Part shown: one piece after another, positions 43,001 to 49,459 of the stretch
How positions within the stretch are numbered: position 1 is the stretch's first letter
Layout of the letters: each line of letters starts with the position of its first letter
Assembly (NCBI GenBank): GCA_046483065.1
Contig: JAWODW010000103.1
Coordinates: forward strand, 32,346-96,345
Length of the DNA: 64,000 bases
Direction: 5' to 3'
DNA from: JAWVYT01 sp046483065
GTDB lineage: Bacteria; Gemmatimonadota; Gemmatimonadetes; Longimicrobiales; RSA9
The notes under the pieces: model-generated
The model's input: the letters and a program-made list of their open reading frames with translations, nothing else
Database searches by the model: none
What the model was told of the DNA's origin: nothing
Program-made: the position numbers and the translations under genes

Positions 43001-43290
43001 ACGTCTTCCTCCACCTGCTCGGCGTACCCGAGCATCTCCACCCGGACGTTGTAGCGACCCGGCGGCAGCAGCATGATCATGTAGAGGCCGCGCTCGTTCG
43101 TCATGGTGTTCCGCTGCAGCCCTGTCTCCGCATTCACCGCCACCACCGACGCCGTCGAGACGGGCTGACCGTCATCGCCCATCACCTGGCCCCGGATCTG
43201 CCCCGTCGTCGAGGCCCCCTGCCCGCTCAGCGATGTGGCCCACAGCAGCGCCACCACCGCCAGGGCGAGCTTCAACCCGTATCTGTCCAT
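40027..43290 (-). CDS. TonB-dependent receptor (Oar/SusC-like) with carboxypeptidase-regulatory domain
   Basis: This 1087-residue protein has a signal peptide (MDRYGLKLALAVVALLWATSL). A CarboxypepD_reg-like beta-sandwich (about 30-115; GRYNVRVEMLGYAEQ) is followed by a plug domain (about 125-250; SIAGQRASQTNLQIDGVDANN, IANGFDVEFGNYTGGVVNVI) and a large beta-barrel ending KYYF with a C-terminal Phe. It sits in the outer membrane; the substrate is unknown. ATG 43290 has GAGGGA six bases upstream; ATGs to 43323 are alternatives. It lies 23 bp after an OB-fold lipoprotein gene, so the receptor and lipoprotein probably work together. Confidence 0.9.
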   Translation of the reverse strand: MDRYGLKLALAVVALLWATSLSGQGASTTGQIRGQVMGDDGQPVSTASVVAVNAETGLQRNTMTNERGLYMIMLLPPGRYNVRVEMLGYAEQVEEDVRVSLGQAATVNFDLTTEALELEGINVQARRGEIDVTDGSVVQLVSEEEIEALPALGRDFTNFIQLSGLVAPDPANSTGGQFSIAGQRASQTNLQIDGVDANNAFFGENRGGSRIPFVFSLESIREFQVIANGFDVEFGNYTGGVVNVITRGGDNEFEGTAYANYQSDALTGQTFDGENVSEYQVSQFAARLSGPIVRDKAHFLLSVDAQREREPQLSITQQRYAPESENADPERYAAVGQFFDLLENQYGIQNPESTYGSFQTTDDVISVFGRVDWALNDDHRLSLRHNFASYSNDNEWNQIFDFEYGQSRAEEFRDISNSFVAELQSVLGPQTFNVFRVQAASELRPRNGKDLRPALEVRLPGGGFIGYGGTFAAFQNDLEEWKIQAIDNFTHVAGNHTLKVGANGIYTHIANQFILRGAGVYNFQDMDAFAAYRPSSFQRNIREGGGIPFAEFDVLEWSVYAQDEWQVTPKLTATYGLRYDLQTFLDEPQRVLTAERAFGVTTGIAPTDNDNISPRLTMAYDFSGNGTAVLRGGVGYFYGRVPYVLGGNVQSTVRPVVTVQCTGSLAEGDPNAPPSVQDYGSWGTDGNDNPDGCAGTTVASGIPEYTFWNENFEFPETFKANIGWSQEIGVRTQLSIDALFSQSSLLYTVRNLNLRDVQLTLDNEGGRQVFQPGTVFDPSAGDPTANEINSRRNLELAEVFVNYNDGRSRSLSLTTEAAHIVNEKLQVRGSYTYTTSYDNSSYSCCTASSGYTDPTVGAYGPNDIGGVGDTDKAWGPSDFTRNHTFIASVNATIPFDVKVAGFWRLQSGRPWTPEASGDLNGDGVRFNDRPYVFTPDDLPLTVTGARADTMRAVYEQMLEENACAGDYTGQIVPRNTCRYPWFNRLDVRLSRSFETLSDQRLEVQVDMFNVLNGINNEWGRFMGVFARNRNLLIPETYDEVAGQTLYTVPFRRDEDTGEAIPTFGTVEAIGDNLTLQFQARIGVKYYF

Positions 43291-43313
43291 TCTATCCCTC
43301 ATTTGCCGTATCA

Positions 43314-44360
43314 TCAGTTGCACGCCACCTCGACCACGTCATCGGTCGAGCGCGGGAAGACCTGGCCGTCACCGCCGAAGCTGCCCACCACGCCCGTGAT
43401 GTCGTAGCAGCTACCCACCGGGAACAGCGTGTTCAGCTGGCCCCGATCGGCCACGCCGTCGTCGACCCGCAGAATCGTCTGGCCGCTGCCATCGTCGATG
43501 TGGGCGTTCTGCTCGTTCAGCGACCCTGAGCCGAAAGCGGCCGTCACCTCGACGCCCGTCAGCGTGACCAGCTTGCCCTGCAGCGGATCCGTCGGGTCCG
43601 GCCCGGCGGCCGCGACCTCGGCCGTGGTCGTGCTCGTCGGCACCGGTGCCAGCACGTCCTCCTCGTGGGCATTCAGCGTCACGGCGCCCGCGATCTGCAG
43701 CTGGTCGGCGAACTCGCTCACGGTGCCCGAGACCTCGATCCGGTCCCCGATCTCGATGGGCGGCGTCCGGCCTTCCAGCGCCGAGCTGTAGATCTGGATC
43801 CCGCCCGAAGAGTCCTCGATCCACGTGAAGCTGTTGTCGACCTGGCCGGGATACGACGTCACGATCCCGCTCACCGTCACGTACTCGCCCGCCGTCGGAT
43901 CGAGCTGCTCCGCCTCGGCGATGGTGATGATGCACCCGGCACGGCCCGCCACGTCGTACCTCGGCACCTCGCCCAGATAGACCGTGACAGGGACCGGGTT
44001 CTGGCAGAACGCCACCTCGGACGGGATGGTGGTGGTGTCGATCATCAGGTCGTGGGTACCCGCCGGCAGCCCCGTCACCGTAAAGAGGCCACTGCCGTCC
44101 GTGGTGGCCGACGCGCCGGAGAACGCCTGCTGCGTTCCCCGCTCGAAAATCACCACGTCCGCGCCCACGACCTCGTAGTCACCGGCCAGTGCGCTGAAGC
44201 TCCCGTCCTGGTCCGCGTCGTAGAAGAGGAACCCCTCCACACCGCCGGTCCCCTCGATCTCGAACGGCGGTGCGGGGTCCGGATCGCACGCCGTGACGGC
44301 CAGCGCGGCGAGGGCGAGAACGCCCCACCCCCCGGCCATCCGCTGTTTACGTTCTGCCAT
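43314..44360 (-). CDS. Lipoprotein with prealbumin-like and OB-fold domains
   Basis: This 348-residue protein has a signal ending LAVTACDPD, a good lipobox. Residues ~35-125 form a beta-sandwich like carboxypeptidase-regulatory/SdrD-B domains (GVEGFLFYDADQDGSF, SGLFTVTGLPAGTHDLMI). Residues ~140-345 hold two OB-like strands sets (YVTVSGIVTSYPGQVDNSFTW and LVTLTGVEVTAAFGSGS), the same pair that is repeated in the next lipoprotein upstream. Such OB folds also occur in secreted nucleases of the YhcR type. ATG 44360 has GAGGG nine bases upstream. It is directly upstream of the TonB receptor. Confidence 0.75.
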   Translation of the reverse strand: MAERKQRMAGGWGVLALAALAVTACDPDPAPPFEIEGTGGVEGFLFYDADQDGSFSALAGDYEVVGADVVIFERGTQQAFSGASATTDGSGLFTVTGLPAGTHDLMIDTTTIPSEVAFCQNPVPVTVYLGEVPRYDVAGRAGCIITIAEAEQLDPTAGEYVTVSGIVTSYPGQVDNSFTWIEDSSGGIQIYSSALEGRTPPIEIGDRIEVSGTVSEFADQLQIAGAVTLNAHEEDVLAPVPTSTTTAEVAAAGPDPTDPLQGKLVTLTGVEVTAAFGSGSLNEQNAHIDDGSGQTILRVDDGVADRGQLNTLFPVGSCYDITGVVGSFGGDGQVFPRSTDDVVEVACN

Positions 44361-44468
44361 ATCAGTCATCCCTCACCCATCCATAGGTCCGTGTAAAACA
44401 CGAGTGCGGCCGCACCCCGGTTCGGAGCGCGACCGCAGCCCGTGGTCCTCCAATCTTCGTCCCTCGTT

Positions 44469-46850
44469 CTACTGCGCCACCACGTCTGCCGGCTTCCGCG
44501 GCTTGATCCGCCAGTCCGGGTCGCGGTAGTTCATGACACCCGTGACCGAATAGGTGGTCCCGACCGTCCAGTCCCCGGACGCGATCCCGCTGCGGCTGTC
44601 CACGTAGACCTGCACCGTGTCACCGTCCGCGGCGGCCCCCGTCACCAGGTGGTTGTCGTAGTTGAAGGTCTCCACCGTTTCCACAGTAAAGGAGCTGAGC
44701 GTTACCAGCTCGGCGGGGTTCGACCCGGCGTTCACCTCGGTGCCCGTCAGCGTCACCGGCGACGGGACCGTCCCGGTCCCCAGCACCACGGTCAGGGTGC
44801 TGTCGGCCCTGATCTGCAGGTTTCCACTGTACGCCTCCAGCGTGCCCGAGATCGTCACGGAATCACCTTCCACCAGCGCGTCGTTCCCGGGGTAGACCGT
44901 GATGGCGGCCTCTCCGTCCTGCAGGTACGTCTCGTTCCCGAAGTTGCCGACATCGACCGTGATCACACCGCTCACCTCCGCTGACGAGCCCAGGTCGGCC
45001 GCCCGCGCCTCGGCGATGGTCTTCGCCGTGTCCGGCGGGGTGTAGCCGGACACGTCACTCTCGAATCGCGGCTTCAGCCGCTCCGTGCTGAACGAGTTGT
45101 AGACCACGCCCGTGAACGTGTAAACCTCACCCACCGTGAAGCCGGCCGTACCCAGCCCGGAGTCCGAGTCGATGCGAACCACGGCCGTGTCACCCGCCGC
45201 ATCCGTCACGAACATGTCGGAACCGTCGATGCTGTCCACCGTCACCTGCGTCAGCGTCACCAGCTGGCCCTGGAAGTCGCCGCTGCTCAGCTCGGCGGAG
45301 GTCACGTCGGTGGGCTTCACCGGCGTGGTCGCCACCCACTGCTCCGTGATGGTGGGGCTCACGATCTGCTGGGTGTCGTAGTAACTCCCGCGCTCGCCCT
45401 CGACCATCACCACGTCCCCGATGGCCAGGTCGGCGGGCGGCGTGTTGCCATAGCCCATGTACACGAAGATCCCGGCAGTGGCGTCCTGCATGTAGAAGCC
45501 GTTGCCCTCGAGCGTGCCAGCCTCCGTCACCACGGCGTACGTCGTGACCGGGGTACCGTCCGCCTCGGCCCGCACATCGGCCACCGACGTGCCCGGGCTC
45601 GGATCTTCGACGATGTCCGACGGCACCCGGGGCTTGAGCTCCAGGAGGTCGTTGTAGCGGGCGGCGACACCGGTGACGTTGTAGACCGTTCCCACCGTGA
45701 AGTTCGTGGTATCCAGCCCGGTGGTCGCGTCGACGTAGAGCAGCACATCCTCACCCGTTTCGTATTCGCTGGTCCACACGTCAGCACCACTCGAGCCGGT
45801 GCTCATGCTGTCCACCATCAAGCTCTGCACCGTGACGAGCTGACCCTGGTACATCGCGCCGTTCACGTCCGCCGCCGTGGCTTCCGTGGGCGTCGGGAGT
45901 GTACCCTCCCCGAGCGCGATCGCCGCCAACGTCTCCAGCTGGACCTCGCCGCCGAACGTGCCCCGCTCACCGTAGATCAGGATGCTGTCGCCCAGCAGCA
46001 CGTCCATGTCCACGTCGGCCAGATAGATCGAGATCCCGGACGCGTCCTGCATGTAGAAGCTCGACGACGAGAGCGACGCCGAGTCGCCGGCGGTCGCCGT
46101 GATCGCGATCCCGACAATCGTCACCGTGTCGTCCACCGCCGCCGCCCGCGCGTCCGCCACCGTGGAGGTGGTCCCGATCGCCATCCCGAAGTCGACGGTG
46201 GCCGAGTCCTCCGCCGCGAGCGTAACCGTCTCCGTGGCGGAGGCGGCCGTCAGGTAGGCCGGCACATCCACGGCCACATCGTAGTCGCCCGGGAGGAGGC
46301 CGCCCGCGCTGAACGCGCCGCCGGCGTCCGTCTCTGCCGACGTGATCTCGGTCCCGCCCTGGGAGACCGTCACCGTGACGCCGGGCACCGCCGGGACTTC
46401 CGCACCGTAGCTGTCGCCGATGAACACGTGCCCCATGATGGCGCCGGGGTTGTACGTGTAGCGGAACGACGCGGAGACCGTGACGCCCTCTTCGTCGGCC
46501 ACCACGCTCGGGGTGCTGGCCGATGCCAGTGTGACGCCCGTGAGGCCCTCCGGCGGCTCGATGGTTGCCGTGTAGGACCCGATTTCCACCGCCTCGAAGG
46601 TGGCGACCCCGTCGGACCCGGTGGTCTCAGTCAGCTCGACCGCGTCGCTGCCGACCATGGTCAGCGTCACCGTCGCGCCCTCGATGGGCACGTCGCCGGC
46701 GTCGTTGTCGTTGGAGTTGTTGGCGTCGATATACGCCAGGATCTCGACCGTCGCCGAAGCGACCGGGTCGGTACCGTCATCGCAGGCAGTGACACCGAAT
46801 ACGGCCACTGCCAGCGCGGCCACCGTCAAACGCCGCAAGTACGTGCTCAT
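44469..46850 (-). CDS. Large lipoprotein with prealbumin-like domains and three tandem OB-fold pairs
   Basis: This 793-residue protein has a signal ending FGVTACDDG with lipobox Cys. Two beta-sandwich domains (about 30-125 and 130-225) precede three repeats. Each repeat starts with a T-hydrophobic-A-[ED/DA]-A/VR-A pattern (STVADARAA, TSVADVRAE, KTIAEARAA), followed by an OB domain (SFYMQDASGISIYL, GFYMQDATAGIFVYM, ETYLQDGEAAITVY) and a second OB strand set (YQGQLVTVQSLMVD, FQGQLVTLTQVTVD, AELVTLSSFTVE). The last OB ends with KPRKPADVV. It is surface or periplasmic; the ligand is unknown. AGGGAG precedes ATG 46850. Confidence 0.75.
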   Translation of the reverse strand: MSTYLRRLTVAALAVAVFGVTACDDGTDPVASATVEILAYIDANNSNDNDAGDVPIEGATVTLTMVGSDAVELTETTGSDGVATFEAVEIGSYTATIEPPEGLTGVTLASASTPSVVADEEGVTVSASFRYTYNPGAIMGHVFIGDSYGAEVPAVPGVTVTVSQGGTEITSAETDAGGAFSAGGLLPGDYDVAVDVPAYLTAASATETVTLAAEDSATVDFGMAIGTTSTVADARAAAVDDTVTIVGIAITATAGDSASLSSSSFYMQDASGISIYLADVDMDVLLGDSILIYGERGTFGGEVQLETLAAIALGEGTLPTPTEATAADVNGAMYQGQLVTVQSLMVDSMSTGSSGADVWTSEYETGEDVLLYVDATTGLDTTNFTVGTVYNVTGVAARYNDLLELKPRVPSDIVEDPSPGTSVADVRAEADGTPVTTYAVVTEAGTLEGNGFYMQDATAGIFVYMGYGNTPPADLAIGDVVMVEGERGSYYDTQQIVSPTITEQWVATTPVKPTDVTSAELSSGDFQGQLVTLTQVTVDSIDGSDMFVTDAAGDTAVVRIDSDSGLGTAGFTVGEVYTFTGVVYNSFSTERLKPRFESDVSGYTPPDTAKTIAEARAADLGSSAEVSGVITVDVGNFGNETYLQDGEAAITVYPGNDALVEGDSVTISGTLEAYSGNLQIRADSTLTVVLGTGTVPSPVTLTGTEVNAGSNPAELVTLSSFTVETVETFNYDNHLVTGAAADGDTVQVYVDSRSGIASGDWTVGTTYSVTGVMNYRDPDWRIKPRKPADVVAQ

Positions 46851-46934
46851 GGAAGCTCCCTGAGTGCTCATCCGCGTGGAAAAAAGCCCGTCGCGCCACC
46901 GCTCGAAGGTCTGGGCCCGCGATCCGGGATCGCC

Positions 46935-46964
46935 AACCTACCCGACCATCGCACGATCCGTCAA
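46935..46964 (-). promoter_or_regulatory. Candidate promoter for the OB-lipoprotein/TonB-receptor unit
   Basis: On the minus strand TTGACG (46959-46964) and TAGGTT (46935-46940) are separated by 18 bases, in the 205-bp gap divergent from the MBL lipoprotein gene. The leader would be about 80 nt. Confidence 0.45.
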
Positions 46965-47055
46965 CTGTGGATTTGCGGCTCGTCGAGGCCCCTTCCAGCA
47001 CGAACGGGCCGTCGTTATGATTTGTGGCTTTGACCCTTACAAGAGACCTCGGCGC

Positions 47056-48285
47056 ATGCGCTCCCGAAACCTGAGCCGAACCATCCTGGCAGCCGTCGCG
47101 GCGCTGCTCCTCAGCGTCACCGCGTGTGGCGACGGGCCTAGCGGCCCCACTCCAGACCCACTGACGATCACGGTGGCAGGCGTGGAGGATGGCGGCGTGT
47201 ACACGAGCGCCGTAACCATTGACATCACCACGACCCGGGGGACCTTCGAAGCCCGCCTTGACGGCCAGCTCTTCCTCGACGGCCAGACGGTCTCCGAGAT
47301 CGGGACGCATACGCTGGTGGTGTCCGCGCGCGATGGCGTGGATACGGCGTCGGTCCGGATCGAGTTCGAGCTGGTCTTCGAGGGCAACAGCCTCCTCATC
47401 GTCCGGATGTTCGACCTGGGAGACAACGACGCCGGGGGCGGCGGCGATGCGATCCTGGTCACCGACTCGGCGGAGGGCGGGCTCCAGGCCCACGTCCTCG
47501 TCGACGCGGGACCCGCGGGGACGAACGGAGCCGACCCGGGATATGTGGCGGACCGCCTCCAGCAGCTCGGGGTCGGCACGCTGGAAGCGATGATCCTGAC
47601 CCACGCCCATACGGACCACTTCGACGGGATGCCGGCCGTGTTGAACGCGCTCGCCGTGGAGCGGTTCATCTACAACGGCCAGCAGCGCACCTACAGCGGG
47701 TACAACAACGTGGTGAGCCTGGCGGAGAGCCGGGCCGACACGGTGATCGTGCCCACCGACCTGCTGCCCGTCGCCCTCACGGGCGACAGCGGAAGCACCA
47801 TCACGGTGATCCCTCCCCTGGCCACGTACCTGAGCAACAGCAGCGCCGATGGCAGCCAGCTCAATGAGGGGTCCCTGGGTGCCCGGCTGGAGCGCGGCGG
47901 GTTCTCGGTCTTCTTCACCGGCGACGGTGAGGTGGAGGCGAACAGCCGATGGCGCAGGGACTACGCGGCGCTGAGCGGCGGTGTGGACGTGCTGAAGGTG
48001 GGCCATCACGCGGCCAACGACGCCATCTTCGACGCCGGGACCAGCGGCGCCTCCACGTGGCTCGACCACACGGACCCGTCCATCGCGCTCATCAGCGCCA
48101 ACGGGACCACACACCCGCGCCACAACGCGCTGACGAAGATCATGGGTCGGTCGAACACGCGGACGTACTGCACCCACGTGCACGGAGACATCGAGCTGCG
48201 CGTGGACCTGGAGGGCGCCTCGGCCGTGACCGTGGAGAAGAACGCCGAGATGGACTGCGTGGCCGGCAGCGAAGCCAGCAGCTAG
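47056..48285 (+). CDS. Lipoprotein with a ComEC-type metallo-beta-lactamase domain
   Basis: This 409-residue protein has a signal ending LLSVTACGD (Cys24). A beta-sandwich of about 35-110 (YTSAVTIDITTTRGTFEARL) is followed by an MBL fold with THAHTDHFDG (His183, His185, Asp187, His188), FFTGDGEVE, VLKVGHHAAND and ISANGTTHPRHN. The latter blocks align with the C-terminal domain of ComEC (LTGDAPAEV, LKLGHHGSS, SAGRGNRYGHPHPS here). ComEC domains of this kind are thought to degrade DNA, so an exported nuclease or phosphodiesterase is plausible but unproven. It is divergent from the OB-fold lipoprotein gene. Confidence 0.82.
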   Translation: MRSRNLSRTILAAVAALLLSVTACGDGPSGPTPDPLTITVAGVEDGGVYTSAVTIDITTTRGTFEARLDGQLFLDGQTVSEIGTHTLVVSARDGVDTASVRIEFELVFEGNSLLIVRMFDLGDNDAGGGGDAILVTDSAEGGLQAHVLVDAGPAGTNGADPGYVADRLQQLGVGTLEAMILTHAHTDHFDGMPAVLNALAVERFIYNGQQRTYSGYNNVVSLAESRADTVIVPTDLLPVALTGDSGSTITVIPPLATYLSNSSADGSQLNEGSLGARLERGGFSVFFTGDGEVEANSRWRRDYAALSGGVDVLKVGHHAANDAIFDAGTSGASTWLDHTDPSIALISANGTTHPRHNALTKIMGRSNTRTYCTHVHGDIELRVDLEGASAVTVEKNAEMDCVAGSEASS

Positions 48286-48318
48286 CGCGGCAGCGGACTA
48301 CGCCCGCAGCCCGCTAGC
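48281..48318. terminator. Weak hairpin between convergent MBL and fbp genes
   Basis: GCTAGCG (48281-48287, including the MBL stop) pairs with CGCTAGC (48312-48318) across a 24-nt loop. There is no U-tract. Low confidence as a terminator. Confidence 0.3.
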
Positions 48319-48324
48319 CCCGCT

Positions 48325-49353
48325 CTACCCCGCAGACACGGCCACATCCTCGCTGAGGAAGCGGTGCGCCATGTCGACGTACTCGGCGGACCCGATGTAG
48401 AGCGGCACCCGCTGGTGCAGGCTCTCCGGCTCGATGTCCAGGATCAGGCGCCGCCCGTCGGTGGCCTTCCCACCCGCGTGCTCTACGATCATGGCCGTGG
48501 GGCACGCTTCGTAGAGGAGCCGCAGCTTCCCGTCCGGATTGTGGGAGTCCGCCGGGTACATGAAGATCCCGCCGTAGAGGAGGGTGCGGTGGAGGTCGGC
48601 CACCATGGACCCGATGTAGCGGGAGCTGAACCGCTCGCCGTTCTCCTCATCGTCGAGTCCCTTCATGTGATCCACCAGGCGGCGCTGCCCGTCGCTCCAC
48701 CGGTCGTAGTAAGCCTCGTTCACGCTGTAGATCCGCTTTCCGGGGTTCGGGATCTGGATGTTCTGGTGGCTCAGCAGGAACTCGCCGATGGAGGGATCCA
48801 GGGTGAAGCCGTGGACACCGTTACCGGTGGTGTAGACCATCATCACCGACGACCCGTAGACGATGTAGCCCGCGGCAATCTGCTTGCGTCCCGGCTGCAG
48901 ACAGTCCTTTTCGGAGCCCCGCTCCGCGTCGGAGACCTTGCCGTGGACGGAGAAGATGGTCCCGATGGAGACATTCGCGTCGATATTCGACGAGCCGTCG
49001 AGCGGGTCGTAGAGGAGCGCGTACCGCCCCGTGGGGAATTGCTCGGGAATATCGCGGACTTCCTCGTGCTCCTCCGATGCCATGCAGCAGACCAGCCCCG
49101 TGTGGTCGAAGGCGTTGAAGATCACGTCATCGGCAAACTCGTCGAGCTTCTTGACCTGCTCCCCATGAACGTTCGTGTCCCCGGTCAGGCCGAGGATATC
49201 CACGAGCCCGGCCTTGCTGACCTCCCGGGCGATGAGCTTCGCCGAGAGCGCCATGTTGTACAGGATGTCGCTCAGCGCGCCTGTGGCCGTGGGGTGCTGC
49301 CGCTCCTGGTCCACGATGTGGCGCTCGATGGTGATGACCGATGGCGTGGCCAT
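48325..49353 (-). CDS. fbp: Fructose-1,6-bisphosphatase class I
   Basis: This 342-residue protein has LYDPLDGSSNIDANVSIGTIF (metal and phosphate binding), YSVNEAYYDRW, RYIGSMVADLHRTLLYGGIF and LRLLYEACPTAMIVEHAGGKA, the class I signatures. It hydrolyses FBP in gluconeogenesis and pairs functionally with the PPDK at 36-39 kb. GGAGGG lies eight bases before ATG 49353. The upstream 106 bp is unusually AT rich for this window, with TGATATAAG (minus strand, around 49421-49429) as a possible extended -10. Confidence 0.96.
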   Translation of the reverse strand: MATPSVITIERHIVDQERQHPTATGALSDILYNMALSAKLIAREVSKAGLVDILGLTGDTNVHGEQVKKLDEFADDVIFNAFDHTGLVCCMASEEHEEVRDIPEQFPTGRYALLYDPLDGSSNIDANVSIGTIFSVHGKVSDAERGSEKDCLQPGRKQIAAGYIVYGSSVMMVYTTGNGVHGFTLDPSIGEFLLSHQNIQIPNPGKRIYSVNEAYYDRWSDGQRRLVDHMKGLDDEENGERFSSRYIGSMVADLHRTLLYGGIFMYPADSHNPDGKLRLLYEACPTAMIVEHAGGKATDGRRLILDIEPESLHQRVPLYIGSAEYVDMAHRFLSEDVAVSAG

Positions 49354-49459
49354 GATCTTCCCTCCTGATTCCCCGCGCCCGGCTTGAGGAGGCCCGGGCC
49401 CTGCCCTGGTAGGTCGGCTTCTTATATCAATATGGGCACCATTGTAGCGAAATGGAAAG

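Noticed and set aside
44370..44468. Terminator between the two OB-fold lipoprotein genes
   Set aside because: Only an imperfect GC hairpin is visible and there is no U-tract, so read-through is equally likely.
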